Assembly: GCA_013696425.1 (NCBI GenBank)
Contig: JACCYP010000266.1
Location: forward strand, 1-5,153
Reading direction: 5' to 3'
DNA from: Thermoleophilaceae bacterium
Lineage (GTDB): Bacteria; Actinomycetota; Thermoleophilia; Solirubrobacterales; Thermoleophilaceae
DNA: 5,153 nucleotides
Under the pieces are notes generated by a model. The model was not told the origin of the DNA. It was given only the letters and a program-made list of their open reading frames with translations, and ran no database searches. The position numbers and the translations under genes were made by a program. Shown one piece after another: positions 1 through 5,153 of the stretch (positions are counted from its first letter, which is position 1; every line of letters begins with the position of its first letter).

Positions 1-136
1 CGCCGGGCACTGGCTCGTCTCGGTGGCGGAGTTCGCGCCGGTGCTGATCTTCATCGGCTGGCTCGGCTACATCACGTTGCGGGAGAAGCGCCGGAACAGG
101 GCGGCCGGCGAGGGTCCCTCGGAGACCGGTCGCTAG
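1..136 (+). CDS. C-terminal end of a small single-helix membrane protein (partial, 5' end outside window)
   Basis: An open frame enters from the left edge (first full codon at 2) and ends at TAG 134-136, giving 44 visible residues that start AGHWLVSVAEF. It has one hydrophobic segment (about residues 11-26, FAPVLIFIGWLGYI), then a basic stretch LREKRRNR and a polar tail. That predicts a single membrane helix with the basic tail in the cytoplasm. The protein is clearly paralogous to the complete minus-strand gene at 290-424: 26 of the first 33 aligned residues are identical, including AGHWLVS, WLG and ITLREKRR. By that comparison only about six residues are missing, so this is probably nearly the whole protein. 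The tRNA begins 15 nt after its stop and could be co-transcribed. Function is not known; the paralogue's context suggests it partners a multi-pass membrane protein encoded just upstream of the window. Confidence 0.8.
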   Translation, partial: AGHWLVSVAEFAPVLIFIGWLGYITLREKRRNRAAGEGPSETGR

Positions 137-151
137 GCTGTCGGGACGCCA

Positions 152-225
<74 letters not shown>

Positions 226-289
226 TCTCAGGATCGCTGCGAACCTGCGCATCTCACGCTGGGTCGCGAGCGACTTCGTCGCACTCCCT

Positions 290-424
290 CTACTCCTCCG
301 CCGCTTCCCGCCCTCGGCGTTTCTCCCTAAGCGTTATCCATCCGAGCCAGGCGACGAAGAGCAGTACGGGCAGGAACTCGGCTATCGAGACGAGCCAGTG
401 GCCGGCGTGCGCGAGGAGGATCAC
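290..424 (-). CDS. 44-residue single-helix membrane protein, translationally coupled to the upstream membrane protein
   Basis: The GTG start at 424-422 overlaps the TGA stop of the upstream 468-residue gene by four bases (GTGA). An AGGTG Shine-Dalgarno lies five bases upstream (434-430), still inside that gene. The stop is TAG at 292-290. The product is 44 residues: a His-containing N-terminus (MILLAHAGHW), one hydrophobic helix (about residues 16-31), then a strongly charged cytoplasmic tail, LREKRRGREAAEE. The overlap and internal ribosome site imply fixed-ratio synthesis with the large membrane protein, so it is probably a small subunit or assembly partner of it. The best support that it is real is the conserved paralogue at the left window edge, identical at 26 of 33 aligned residues but with many synonymous codon differences. 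No known family is recognised. The 64 bases between its stop and the tRNA contain no gene I can see. Confidence 0.85.
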   Translation of the reverse strand: MILLAHAGHWLVSIAEFLPVLLFVAWLGWITLREKRRGREAAEE

Positions 425-1827
425 TGGTTCACCTGCGCGAGCAGCCACAGCGCGAGGGTGGTGAAGCCGACCATCACCGCAAGCATCCAGTACTGGGAGC
501 GCACCGCAAGGCGCGCCTTCGAGTAGAGGGCGAGCGCGTGGTCGTGGGCGAGGATCAGGCCGGCCACGTGGCCGAGCACCACGAAGCCGACCTGGAAGTA
601 CCAGGAGTTCGTGGCGCCGATCACGCCGTAGTCGATGGCGCGGTCGGCGGTGCCGAGCAGGTCGGAGCCCTTGCCGAGCGGGTCGGAGGCGAGGAACCAC
701 GCCGCCTGGCCCTGGTAGAGCAGCAGCGTGAGGTAGTGCGCCGCCACGTAGGCGAACGCGATCGGCACCAGGGTGTGCGCGAACGAGCGCCCGAGCTCCT
801 TGGAGGTGAAGCCGCCGCCAACCGACTTCGCGCCGCGGATGCCCATCTCGTAGAAGCCGCGCACCAGCAGGATCGCGAGCACGAGGCCGAGCGTGAACGC
901 CAGCTCGAGCGCGCGCTCGGGCGAGAACCCGATCGTCTGGAAGAAGTCCGAGAGCTCCGGCGCGACATCCGCCCACAACGGGCTCTCGGCCGCGCCGTCG
1001 AAGGTGGTCGAGCCGATCATCACCGCGATGAAGGCGATCGTGCCCGGCACCACGTCGAGGCCGGGTAGCCCCGACAGCGGCCTGCGGAACCCGATCTCGC
1101 GCCCGCGCACCTCGCCCGGGGAGATCCGCGAGAAGAGGTTGAAGTAGACCGAGAAGGCCTCGCCGTGGCGCGTCCATGCCTCCACGCCATAGAGCGCCAT
1201 GCCCACGAACGTAGCGGCCGAATAGACGATGATCGCGATGCCGAGCGTGCGCGGGTCGTTGCCGGTGGAGAGCACCAGCTCGAGCCAGGCGAAGCCGGCC
1301 AGCCCGACCACCGCGGGCCAGCGCCCGAGCTTCTCCGGGTAGGGCAGTGCGTCGGGCAGCGAGCCGCCCGCGATACGCGCGGCGATCCAGGCCACCGCAC
1401 GGCCGATCGCCCGCCATGGGTTCAGCGCCCGGAAGACGTCGCCGAAGACCACGGAGACGGCGACCAGCCCGACCCAGAAGATCACGTAGACGAACGTCGG
1501 GGCCCAGTTGGCGGTGGCCGTCTCGACCCCGAACAGCGCCGCATAGAGCGTCAGGAAAAAGAGGAAGACCCCCACGGCGCCGAACACGAACTGCGCCGGC
1601 GCGCTCGTGAGCGCGCGCCCGAGGCCCGCGAGCTTCGGGCGCCACGAGTCCTCCTGGAGCTTCGGATCCGGCCACAGGACCGCGAGGGCCACGAACGACA
1701 CGGCCAGCACCGCGGCCGCGGCCCAGCCGAACAGCCATTCCGGGATCGGCAGGTCCGAGCGCCCCACGACGCCGTGGGCGCCGGCGAGCGCGGGGGACAC
1801 CAGCGCCGCGGCCAGGTGTCCTCCCAC
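421..1827 (-). CDS. Multi-pass membrane protein with possible mature N-terminal His; possible metal-dependent membrane enzyme or transporter
   Basis: This is 468 residues from GTG at 1827, with GGTAGGG six bases upstream, 20 nt after the cupredoxin-like gene. The N-terminus looks like a signal peptide (LAAALVSPALAGA, residues 5-17), and a cut at AGA|H would leave His18 as the first mature residue. There are roughly nine to eleven hydrophobic segments, at about 33-52, 79-99, 109-129, 172-188, 194-214, 260-273, 308-323, 348-371, 408-427 and 445-464. Histidines lie in or near helices at 351, 364, 420, 428 and 430. H351 and H364 are 13 residues apart in one helix, a spacing also used by haem-binding helices of b-type cytochromes. 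From memory, similar actinobacterial proteins are sometimes annotated fenitrothion hydrolase; I cannot confirm that and see no hydrolase motif. The cupredoxin-like and small-protein partners suggest a metal-dependent membrane complex, which is inference. A start a few codons upstream is possible, since an RRR-containing stretch is open in frame. Confidence 0.85.
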   Translation of the reverse strand: MGGHLAAALVSPALAGAHGVVGRSDLPIPEWLFGWAAAAVLAVSFVALAVLWPDPKLQEDSWRPKLAGLGRALTSAPAQFVFGAVGVFLFFLTLYAALFGVETATANWAPTFVYVIFWVGLVAVSVVFGDVFRALNPWRAIGRAVAWIAARIAGGSLPDALPYPEKLGRWPAVVGLAGFAWLELVLSTGNDPRTLGIAIIVYSAATFVGMALYGVEAWTRHGEAFSVYFNLFSRISPGEVRGREIGFRRPLSGLPGLDVVPGTIAFIAVMIGSTTFDGAAESPLWADVAPELSDFFQTIGFSPERALELAFTLGLVLAILLVRGFYEMGIRGAKSVGGGFTSKELGRSFAHTLVPIAFAYVAAHYLTLLLYQGQAAWFLASDPLGKGSDLLGTADRAIDYGVIGATNSWYFQVGFVVLGHVAGLILAHDHALALYSKARLAVRSQYWMLAVMVGFTTLALWLLAQVNQ

Positions 1828-1847
1828 CGCCAGCCCTACCCGACGCC

Positions 1848-2294
1848 TCAGGGCTCCACCTTCAGCGTGCCGATCGCCGCGGCGGTGCCATGCAGCTCGA
1901 TCTCGAAGATGCCCTCGATGTCGGCGTCGAAGGAGTAGCGCGCGGGCTTGCCCGGCCCGACGGCCTTCTGGACGTCATAGCCGTGGAGGTGGACCTCATC
2001 GGGAATGTTCGAGGACACCGTGAACTTCACGGTGTCGCCCTTCTCGGCGTTGAGCCGTTTGACGCTCGCGGTGGGCTTGCCGTCGCGGGTGCGGATGAGG
2101 CGCACGGGGGGCTTCGGTTTGGCCTTCGGCGTGGTCTCAATCGGGTCGCCCGGCTCAAACGGCTGGGGTTCCGCAGCCTGCGTGGTCGTATCGTCCTTGT
2201 CGTCGTCCTCGCCCGCGTCCCGCGCGACCACGAATCCGACGATCAGCACCGTGGCGGCGGCGCCTATGAGGGCGATCCGGCCTCCGCGGGACAC
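1848..2294 (-). CDS. Membrane-anchored cupredoxin-like protein lacking the type 1 copper cysteine
   Basis: The product is 148 residues from GTG at 2294. It has a short basic N-terminus, one hydrophobic anchor (about 7-24, IALIGAAATVLIVGFVVA), then an acidic and Pro/Lys-rich linker (about 26-64) that would hold the C-terminal domain outside the membrane. Residues about 75-148 look like a cupredoxin beta-sandwich: GDTVKFTVSSNIPDEVHLHGYD, a PARYSFDADIEGIFEIELH strand pair and a final IGTLKVEP strand. Potential metal ligands are H102, H104 and H135. The Cys normally found in the ligand loop of blue copper proteins is absent and no Met ligand follows, so a type 1 site is unlikely. The fold could bind metal by His alone or be structural. 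It is first in a three-gene operon, 20 nt upstream of the multi-pass membrane protein. No Shine-Dalgarno precedes the start, but a -10-like hexamer sits six bases upstream, consistent with a leaderless mRNA. Confidence 0.83.
   Translation of the reverse strand: MSRGGRIALIGAAATVLIVGFVVARDAGEDDDKDDTTTQAAEPQPFEPGDPIETTPKAKPKPPVRLIRTRDGKPTASVKRLNAEKGDTVKFTVSSNIPDEVHLHGYDVQKAVGPGKPARYSFDADIEGIFEIELHGTAAAIGTLKVEP
2014..2036. repeat. Perfect 23-bp inverted repeat inside the cupredoxin-like gene
   Basis: Arms GACACCGTGAA (2014-2024) and TTCACGGTGTC (2026-2036) are perfect reverse complements around a single central base at 2025. On the coding strand this region encodes DTVKFTVS, an alternating beta-strand whose GTG, ACC/ACG and TTC codons could generate such symmetry by chance. 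The central spacing is too short for an RNA hairpin at full length, so it would be a protein-binding or cruciform site if functional. No function is assigned. Confidence 0.5.
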
Positions 2295-2300
2295 GCCACG

Positions 2301-2306
2301 AGTATC
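2301..2306 (-). promoter_or_regulatory. Candidate -10 element for a leaderless cupredoxin-like operon mRNA
   Basis: On the minus strand GATACT (four of six matches to TATAAT) ends six bases before the GTG start at 2294, and there is no Shine-Dalgarno in between. Transcription would start at or next to the start codon, the arrangement typical of leaderless genes in high-GC bacteria. No convincing -35 is seen. The response regulator gene in this window shows the same spacing. Confidence 0.45.
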
Positions 2307-2381
2307 GCAGCGACCCGCCCGAGCGGTTCACCGGATCGACACATGAAATCGCCGCCGATCGCGAAGACTCCCTGCAAAGCA

Positions 2382-3137
2382 ATGCATTTCACGGAACTAC
2401 ATTTCCACCTGCTGCCCGGCGTCGACGACGGGCCGGCGGACATGGAGGAGGCCGTCGAGCTCGCCCGCACCGCGCGCGAGGAAGGAACCCGCACGATCGT
2501 GGTCACCCCCCACGTGCGTGCCGAGTACGTGACCGACCCTGCCGAGCTGCCGGACCGCGCCGGCAGCCTTCGCCGTGAGCTGGCGCGCGAGGACGTGGGC
2601 ATCGAGGTGCACGTGGCGGCAGAGCTAGGGCACGAGATGGTGGCCGAGCTCTCCGATGAGGCTCTCGACAGCGTCGCGCTCGGTCCGACCGCGGCGCGCT
2701 TCCTGCTGATGGAGGCGCCCTTCTTCGGCCCGGCCGACGGCTTCCACGCCGCCGCGGAGGAGCTCCGGAGCCGCGGCTTCGGCGTGCTCGTGGCGCACCC
2801 CGAGCGCTCGGCCGGGCTGGTGGCCGGCGGCCTGGCGGGTGTGCTCGAGGAGCTGCGCCGCGGATCGCGCCTCCAGGTGAACGCCGGGTCCCTGCTCGGC
2901 GCCCACGGGTCCGAGCCGGCGCAGGCTGGACGCGCCATCGTCGGCGCCGGTCTGGCCGCTGCCATCGCCTCCGACGCGCACGGCACCCACCGCCCCCCGC
3001 TGCTCACCCGCGGCGTGGAGGCCGCGATCGGCTGTGGGCTCCCGTCCGGCTCCGCACATCGGCTGGCTTCCGCAGGTCCTGCGGAGCTGCTGCTCCGGGG
3101 CGTGCCCGAAGCGCGGTTGCCGGCGGTCAGCGCCTAA
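2382..3137 (+). CDS. PHP-domain phosphatase of the CpsB/CapC/YwqE (protein-tyrosine phosphatase) type
   Basis: The product is 251 residues from ATG at 2382. All the metal-site motifs of the PHP fold are visible: HxH near the start (H7, H9, within ELHFHLLPGVDDGP), H44 in VVTPHV, E81 and H84 in AAELGHE, H139 in LVAHPER, and D198/H200 in SDAH. The LPGVDDG signature after HxH is characteristic of the CpsB/CapC family, manganese-dependent phosphatases that remove phosphate from tyrosines of bacterial tyrosine kinases controlling polysaccharide export. Length is normal for the family. The Asp usually before HxH is Glu5 here. An in-frame ATG at 2343 would add 13 residues; I prefer 2382 because family members begin just before HxH, though neither start has a good Shine-Dalgarno. 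No tyrosine kinase or capsule gene is in the window, so the substrate is unknown. It is divergent from the cupredoxin operon and its stop overlaps the response regulator's stop by four bases. Confidence 0.88.
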   Translation: MHFTELHFHLLPGVDDGPADMEEAVELARTAREEGTRTIVVTPHVRAEYVTDPAELPDRAGSLRRELAREDVGIEVHVAAELGHEMVAELSDEALDSVALGPTAARFLLMEAPFFGPADGFHAAAEELRSRGFGVLVAHPERSAGLVAGGLAGVLEELRRGSRLQVNAGSLLGAHGSEPAQAGRAIVGAGLAAAIASDAHGTHRPPLLTRGVEAAIGCGLPSGSAHRLASAGPAELLLRGVPEARLPAVSA

Positions 3138-3967
3138 ACGGAGAACTTGGCCGGCGCCGGCTTGACCTGCGCGGGCGCCGCGTCGGCGATAGTCGCCGAG
3201 GACGGCGGTTGGCCGTCGAGCGCTCCGCCGTCAGCATCGATCGGCTCCGGCTCGAACCGGTAGCCGATGCCGAAGTGGGTGTGGATGTAGATCCAGCCCG
3301 GTGAGCGGCTCTCGAGCTTCTGGCGCACCTTGCGCACGAACACGTCCACCGAGCGGTCGCCGTGGGCCATCGCGTAGCCCCAGACGCGCTGGTAGATGTC
3401 CTCGCGCTGGAGCACCTGGCCGTCGGCCTCGGCGAGCACGTGCACGATCTCGAACTCACGGCGGGTGAGGTCGAGGGCCTGCCCGCCCACGAACACCTGG
3501 TAGCGGTCCGCGCGGATCTCGAGCTCGCCGGTGACGAGCGGACCCGTGTCCGGGCGCGCCGTCGAGCGCTTGCGGCGCCGGACCACTGCCTCCACGCGTG
3601 CGAGGACCTCTTCGGGGTGGCAGGGCTTGGAGACCCAGTCGTCGGCCCCGAGGCGCAACCCGCGCACGCGCTGGGCGACACTCGACTGGCCGGTGCACAC
3701 GATCACGCCGAGGCCCGGGAGGCTTCCGCAGATCGCCTCGAGGAAGTCCCACGCGCGCGGGCCGAGCAGGGCCAGGTCCACGACCACGGCGTTCAATCTC
3801 ATCGGAACCAGCTCCTCGGGCGGGACCGGACCGGAGAGTTCACGGAGCTCCCATCCGAGACCTTCGATCCGCTTCGAGAGCACGCGCATGAAGCCGGTAT
3901 CGGCGTCGATTGCGGCGAGGCGGATCGGTACCTGGGGCTGGCCTGCGTTAGCGGGCAGCTGGGCCAT
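3134..3967 (-). CDS. OmpR/PhoB-family response regulator, probable phosphate-starvation regulator
   Basis: The product is 277 residues from ATG at 3967. The receiver domain covers about 15-130: acidic pocket D21/D23 (AAIDAD), phospho-acceptor D64 (VVVDLALL), T92 (VCTG) and K114 (VSKP). The winged-helix DNA-binding domain covers about 145-238, with the classic DLTRREFEIVHVLAEADGQV, GDRSVDVFVRKVRQKLE and FGIGYRF signatures. A 37-residue Ala/Pro-rich tail follows, longer than usual for the family. The frame stays open upstream to 4096, but 3967 is chosen because the receiver begins soon after it, a TANNNT -10 sits six bases before it, and the upstream reading would cross the intergenic PHO box. 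It is divergent from pstS with that PHO box between them, so it is probably the PhoB/PhoP-type activator of the phosphate regulon and may regulate itself. No histidine kinase adjoins it on either side, which is unusual for this family. Confidence 0.92.
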   Translation of the reverse strand: MAQLPANAGQPQVPIRLAAIDADTGFMRVLSKRIEGLGWELRELSGPVPPEELVPMRLNAVVVDLALLGPRAWDFLEAICGSLPGLGVIVCTGQSSVAQRVRGLRLGADDWVSKPCHPEEVLARVEAVVRRRKRSTARPDTGPLVTGELEIRADRYQVFVGGQALDLTRREFEIVHVLAEADGQVLQREDIYQRVWGYAMAHGDRSVDVFVRKVRQKLESRSPGWIYIHTHFGIGYRFEPEPIDADGGALDGQPPSSATIADAAPAQVKPAPAKFSV

Positions 3968-3973
3968 GGACGG

Positions 3974-3979
3974 ACTGTA
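3974..3979 (-). promoter_or_regulatory. Candidate -10 (TACAGT) for a leaderless response regulator mRNA
   Basis: TACAGT on the minus strand fits the TANNNT -10 pattern and ends six bases before the ATG at 3967. No Shine-Dalgarno is present. Transcription would begin at or very near the A of the ATG, which supports this start over longer in-frame alternatives. A -35 is not clear. The PHO box lies about 50-70 bases upstream of the inferred start. Confidence 0.5.
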
Positions 3980-4018
3980 CCGCGACGACCAAACGGCGTC
4001 CCGGTAGAACCGTCCCCC

Positions 4019-4040
4019 GTTCACAGGTTTTTCACACGGT
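4019..4040 (+). promoter_or_regulatory. PHO box: two 11-nt direct repeats in the response regulator-pstS intergenic region
   Basis: GTTCACAGGTT (4019-4029) is followed directly by TTTCACACGGT (4030-4040). The first seven bases of each unit match GTTCACA at seven and six positions, in 11-base register. This is the layout of PHO boxes bound by PhoB/PhoP: CTGTCAT-type repeats in E. coli and GTTCACC-type repeats in Streptomyces, both with 11-nt period. A degenerate third unit (GGATACA, 4041-4047) may extend it. It ends 74 bases before the pstS start and begins 52 bases from the divergent regulator start, so it could serve both. A -10 for pstS is not obvious; GATACA (4042-4047) and CAGACT (4056-4061) are weak candidates. 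Confidence 0.82.
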
Positions 4041-4103
4041 GGATACAAGCGCGAAACAGACTGCGGCTCTGGCGCTGAAACGCTGCATCCCGTCAACTCG
4101 AAC

Positions 4104-4110
4104 GAAGGAG
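4104..4110 (+). promoter_or_regulatory. Strong ribosome binding site of pstS
   Basis: GAAGGAG lies four bases before the ATG at 4115 and fixes the pstS start. It is the clearest Shine-Dalgarno in the window, consistent with a highly expressed binding protein and contrasting with the SD-less neighbouring regulator. Confidence 0.85.
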
Positions 4111-4114
4111 ACCC

Positions 4115-5083
4115 ATGTCACGGAAGTGGCTGACCCTGCTGGTCTCCGCCCTCCTGGCCCTGTCTGTTGCTGCCTGCGGTGACGACGACGAGGACACGAG
4201 CACCGGCGGAAGCAGTGGTGGCGAGGAGAGTCAGAACCTCTCCGGAAGCATCAGGATCGATGGCTCGAGCACCGTCGGACCGTTCGCCCAGGCGGCGGCC
4301 GAGGAGTTCCAGGGCCAGAACCCGAACGTGAAGGTCGCCGTGGGGACCTCGGGGACCGGCGGCGGCTTCGAGAAGTTCTGTGCCGGCGAGACAGACATCT
4401 CGAATGCCTCGCGTCCGATCAAGGACGACGAGGAGGTCCCGGTCTGCAAGAAGGAGGGGGTCGACTACTCCGAGGTGCAGGTCGCAAACGACGGCATCGC
4501 GGTCGTCTCGAACACCGAGACCAAGATCGACTGCATGACGACGGCCCAGCTCAAGGAGCTGTGGGCGACGGACAAGGTCAAGAAGTACAACGAGATCGAT
4601 CCGAAGTTCCCGGATACAGAGGTCTCGCTGTTCGGCCCCGGTACCGACTCGGGCACCTTCGACTTCTTCACCGACGAGATCAACGGTGAGGAGGGCAAGA
4701 CCCGCAAGGACTACCAGCCGTCCGAGGACGACAACGTGCTCGTCCAGGGCGTGGAGGGCGAGGCGGGTGGCTCCGGCTACTTCGGTTTCTCCTTCTACGA
4801 GGGCAACGCGGACAAGCTCAACCTGATCGGCGTCGATGACGGCGACGGTTGCGTGAAGCCCTCGGCAGAGACGATCCAGGACGGCTCGTACAAGCCGCTC
4901 GCGCGACCGATCTTCATGTATCCGAGCGCGAAGGCACTGCAGCGCCCGGAAGTGAAGGCGTTCATGGACTACATCCTGGAGAACCAGGAGGCCATAGCGG
5001 AGGCGTCGCAGATCGTCCCGATGACCCCCGAGCAGGTCGAGGAGAGCAAGACGGCGCTCACCTCGGCGGAGTCGGGCAGCTAG
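4115..5083 (+). CDS. pstS: Phosphate ABC transporter substrate-binding lipoprotein PstS
   Basis: The product is 322 residues. A short basic N-terminus and hydrophobic core lead to lipobox LSVAAC (16-21), so Cys21 would be lipidated and anchor the protein outside the membrane. An acidic/Ser/Gly linker (22-43) precedes the binding domain. Phosphate-contact motifs are in the expected order: DGSSTV (49-54), GTSGTGGGF (77-85), DISNASRPI (94-102) and GPGTDSGTFDFF (174-185). GYFGFSFYEGN (221-231) and RPIFMYPS (264-271) are also typical of the PstS/SphX group. Four further cysteines (89, 111, 140, 246) could form two disulfides. The protein captures phosphate for a PstCAB importer, whose genes would be expected downstream beyond the window. 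A PHO box and a divergent PhoB-type regulator upstream indicate induction under phosphate limitation. Length is normal for this group. Confidence 0.96.
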   Translation: MSRKWLTLLVSALLALSVAACGDDDEDTSTGGSSGGEESQNLSGSIRIDGSSTVGPFAQAAAEEFQGQNPNVKVAVGTSGTGGGFEKFCAGETDISNASRPIKDDEEVPVCKKEGVDYSEVQVANDGIAVVSNTETKIDCMTTAQLKELWATDKVKKYNEIDPKFPDTEVSLFGPGTDSGTFDFFTDEINGEEGKTRKDYQPSEDDNVLVQGVEGEAGGSGYFGFSFYEGNADKLNLIGVDDGDGCVKPSAETIQDGSYKPLARPIFMYPSAKALQRPEVKAFMDYILENQEAIAEASQIVPMTPEQVEESKTALTSAESGS

Positions 5084-5114
5084 CCAACCGATGGAAGCCG
5101 GAAACGCGATACAG

Positions 5115-5153
5115 CCGCGAGGAGGTGGGGGGATCACCCTCACCTCCTCGCGG
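5115..5153 (+). terminator. Long GC-rich hairpin after pstS (terminator or attenuator)
   Basis: CCGCGAGGAGGTG (5115-5127) pairs perfectly with CACCTCCTCGCGG (5141-5153). Four more inner pairs (5128-5131 with 5137-5140, one G-U) give a 17-bp stem with a five-base loop, GATCA. It starts 31 bases after the pstS stop and runs to the last base of the window, so a following T-run cannot be seen. It could stop transcription after pstS, or protect the pstS 3' end and reduce read-through into downstream transporter genes. Confidence 0.8.

Noticed and set aside
270..282. Small hairpin GCGAC-TTC-GTCGC downstream of the tRNA and of the 44-residue gene, considered as a terminator.
   Set aside because: The stem is only five pairs, the loop is three bases and no T-run follows on either strand.
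1599..1616. GC-only inverted repeat with eight-base arms inside the membrane protein gene.
   Set aside because: Alternating GC runs are expected by chance in sequence of this composition, and it lies in an ordinary coding stretch.
1165..1938. Open frame on the + strand antisense to the membrane protein and cupredoxin-like genes.
   Set aside because: The composition is dominated by Arg, Glu, His, Pro and Gly, typical of a shadow frame, and it has no ribosome site or family signature.
2326..2332. A perfect GTTCACC heptamer in the divergent region between the cupredoxin-like gene and the phosphatase gene, suggestive of a second PHO box.
   Set aside because: The next 11-nt unit matches poorly (three of seven), and the same heptamer also occurs inside coding sequence at 427-433, so a single copy means little.
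1890..2381. A long upstream extension of the phosphatase reading frame.
   Set aside because: It would run antisense through the whole cupredoxin-like domain; family members start just before the HxH motif, at 2382 here.
4118..5143. Long open frame antisense to pstS.
   Set aside because: It is a high-GC shadow frame: the pstS strand has the lipobox, family motifs and a strong ribosome site, while the antisense translation is Arg/Leu/Val-rich with no recognisable domain.

Overview
The window is GC-rich and has GTG starts, leaderless-looking promoters, a tRNA without an encoded CCA, and an 11-nt-spaced GTTCAC-type PHO box. This suggests an actinomycete-like high-GC bacterium. My guess is a deep lineage such as Thermoleophilia, but that comes from the overall feel of the proteins, not from a marker gene.

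Left part (1-424): the 3' end of a very small single-helix membrane protein on the + strand is followed 15 nt later by a complete tRNA-Asp(GTC). Convergent to these, on the - strand, is a full-length 44-residue paralogue of the same small protein.

Minus-strand operon (2294 to 290): three tightly packed genes encode a membrane-anchored cupredoxin-like protein lacking the type 1 copper cysteine, a 468-residue multi-pass membrane protein, and the 44-residue protein (4-bp GTGA overlap). All three carry histidines in suggestive places, and the large protein may begin with His after signal peptide cleavage. A metal-dependent, probably copper or haem, membrane complex is a reasonable hypothesis. From memory, relatives of the large protein are sometimes labelled fenitrothion hydrolase; I do not rely on that label. 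The + strand paralogue at the window edge implies a second copy of this module just outside the window.

Middle (2382-3137, +): a CpsB/CapC/YwqE-type PHP metallophosphatase, divergent from the operon. It ends in a 4-bp tail-to-tail overlap with a response regulator.

Right part (3134-5153): an OmpR/PhoB-type response regulator (-) is divergent from pstS (+), a lipoprotein phosphate-binding protein. A two-unit PHO box lies between them, so the regulator is probably the local phosphate-starvation regulator controlling pstS and perhaps itself. No sensor kinase adjoins it. The window ends exactly on a 17-bp stem hairpin after pstS, a terminator or attenuator that probably separates high pstS expression from a downstream pstCAB.
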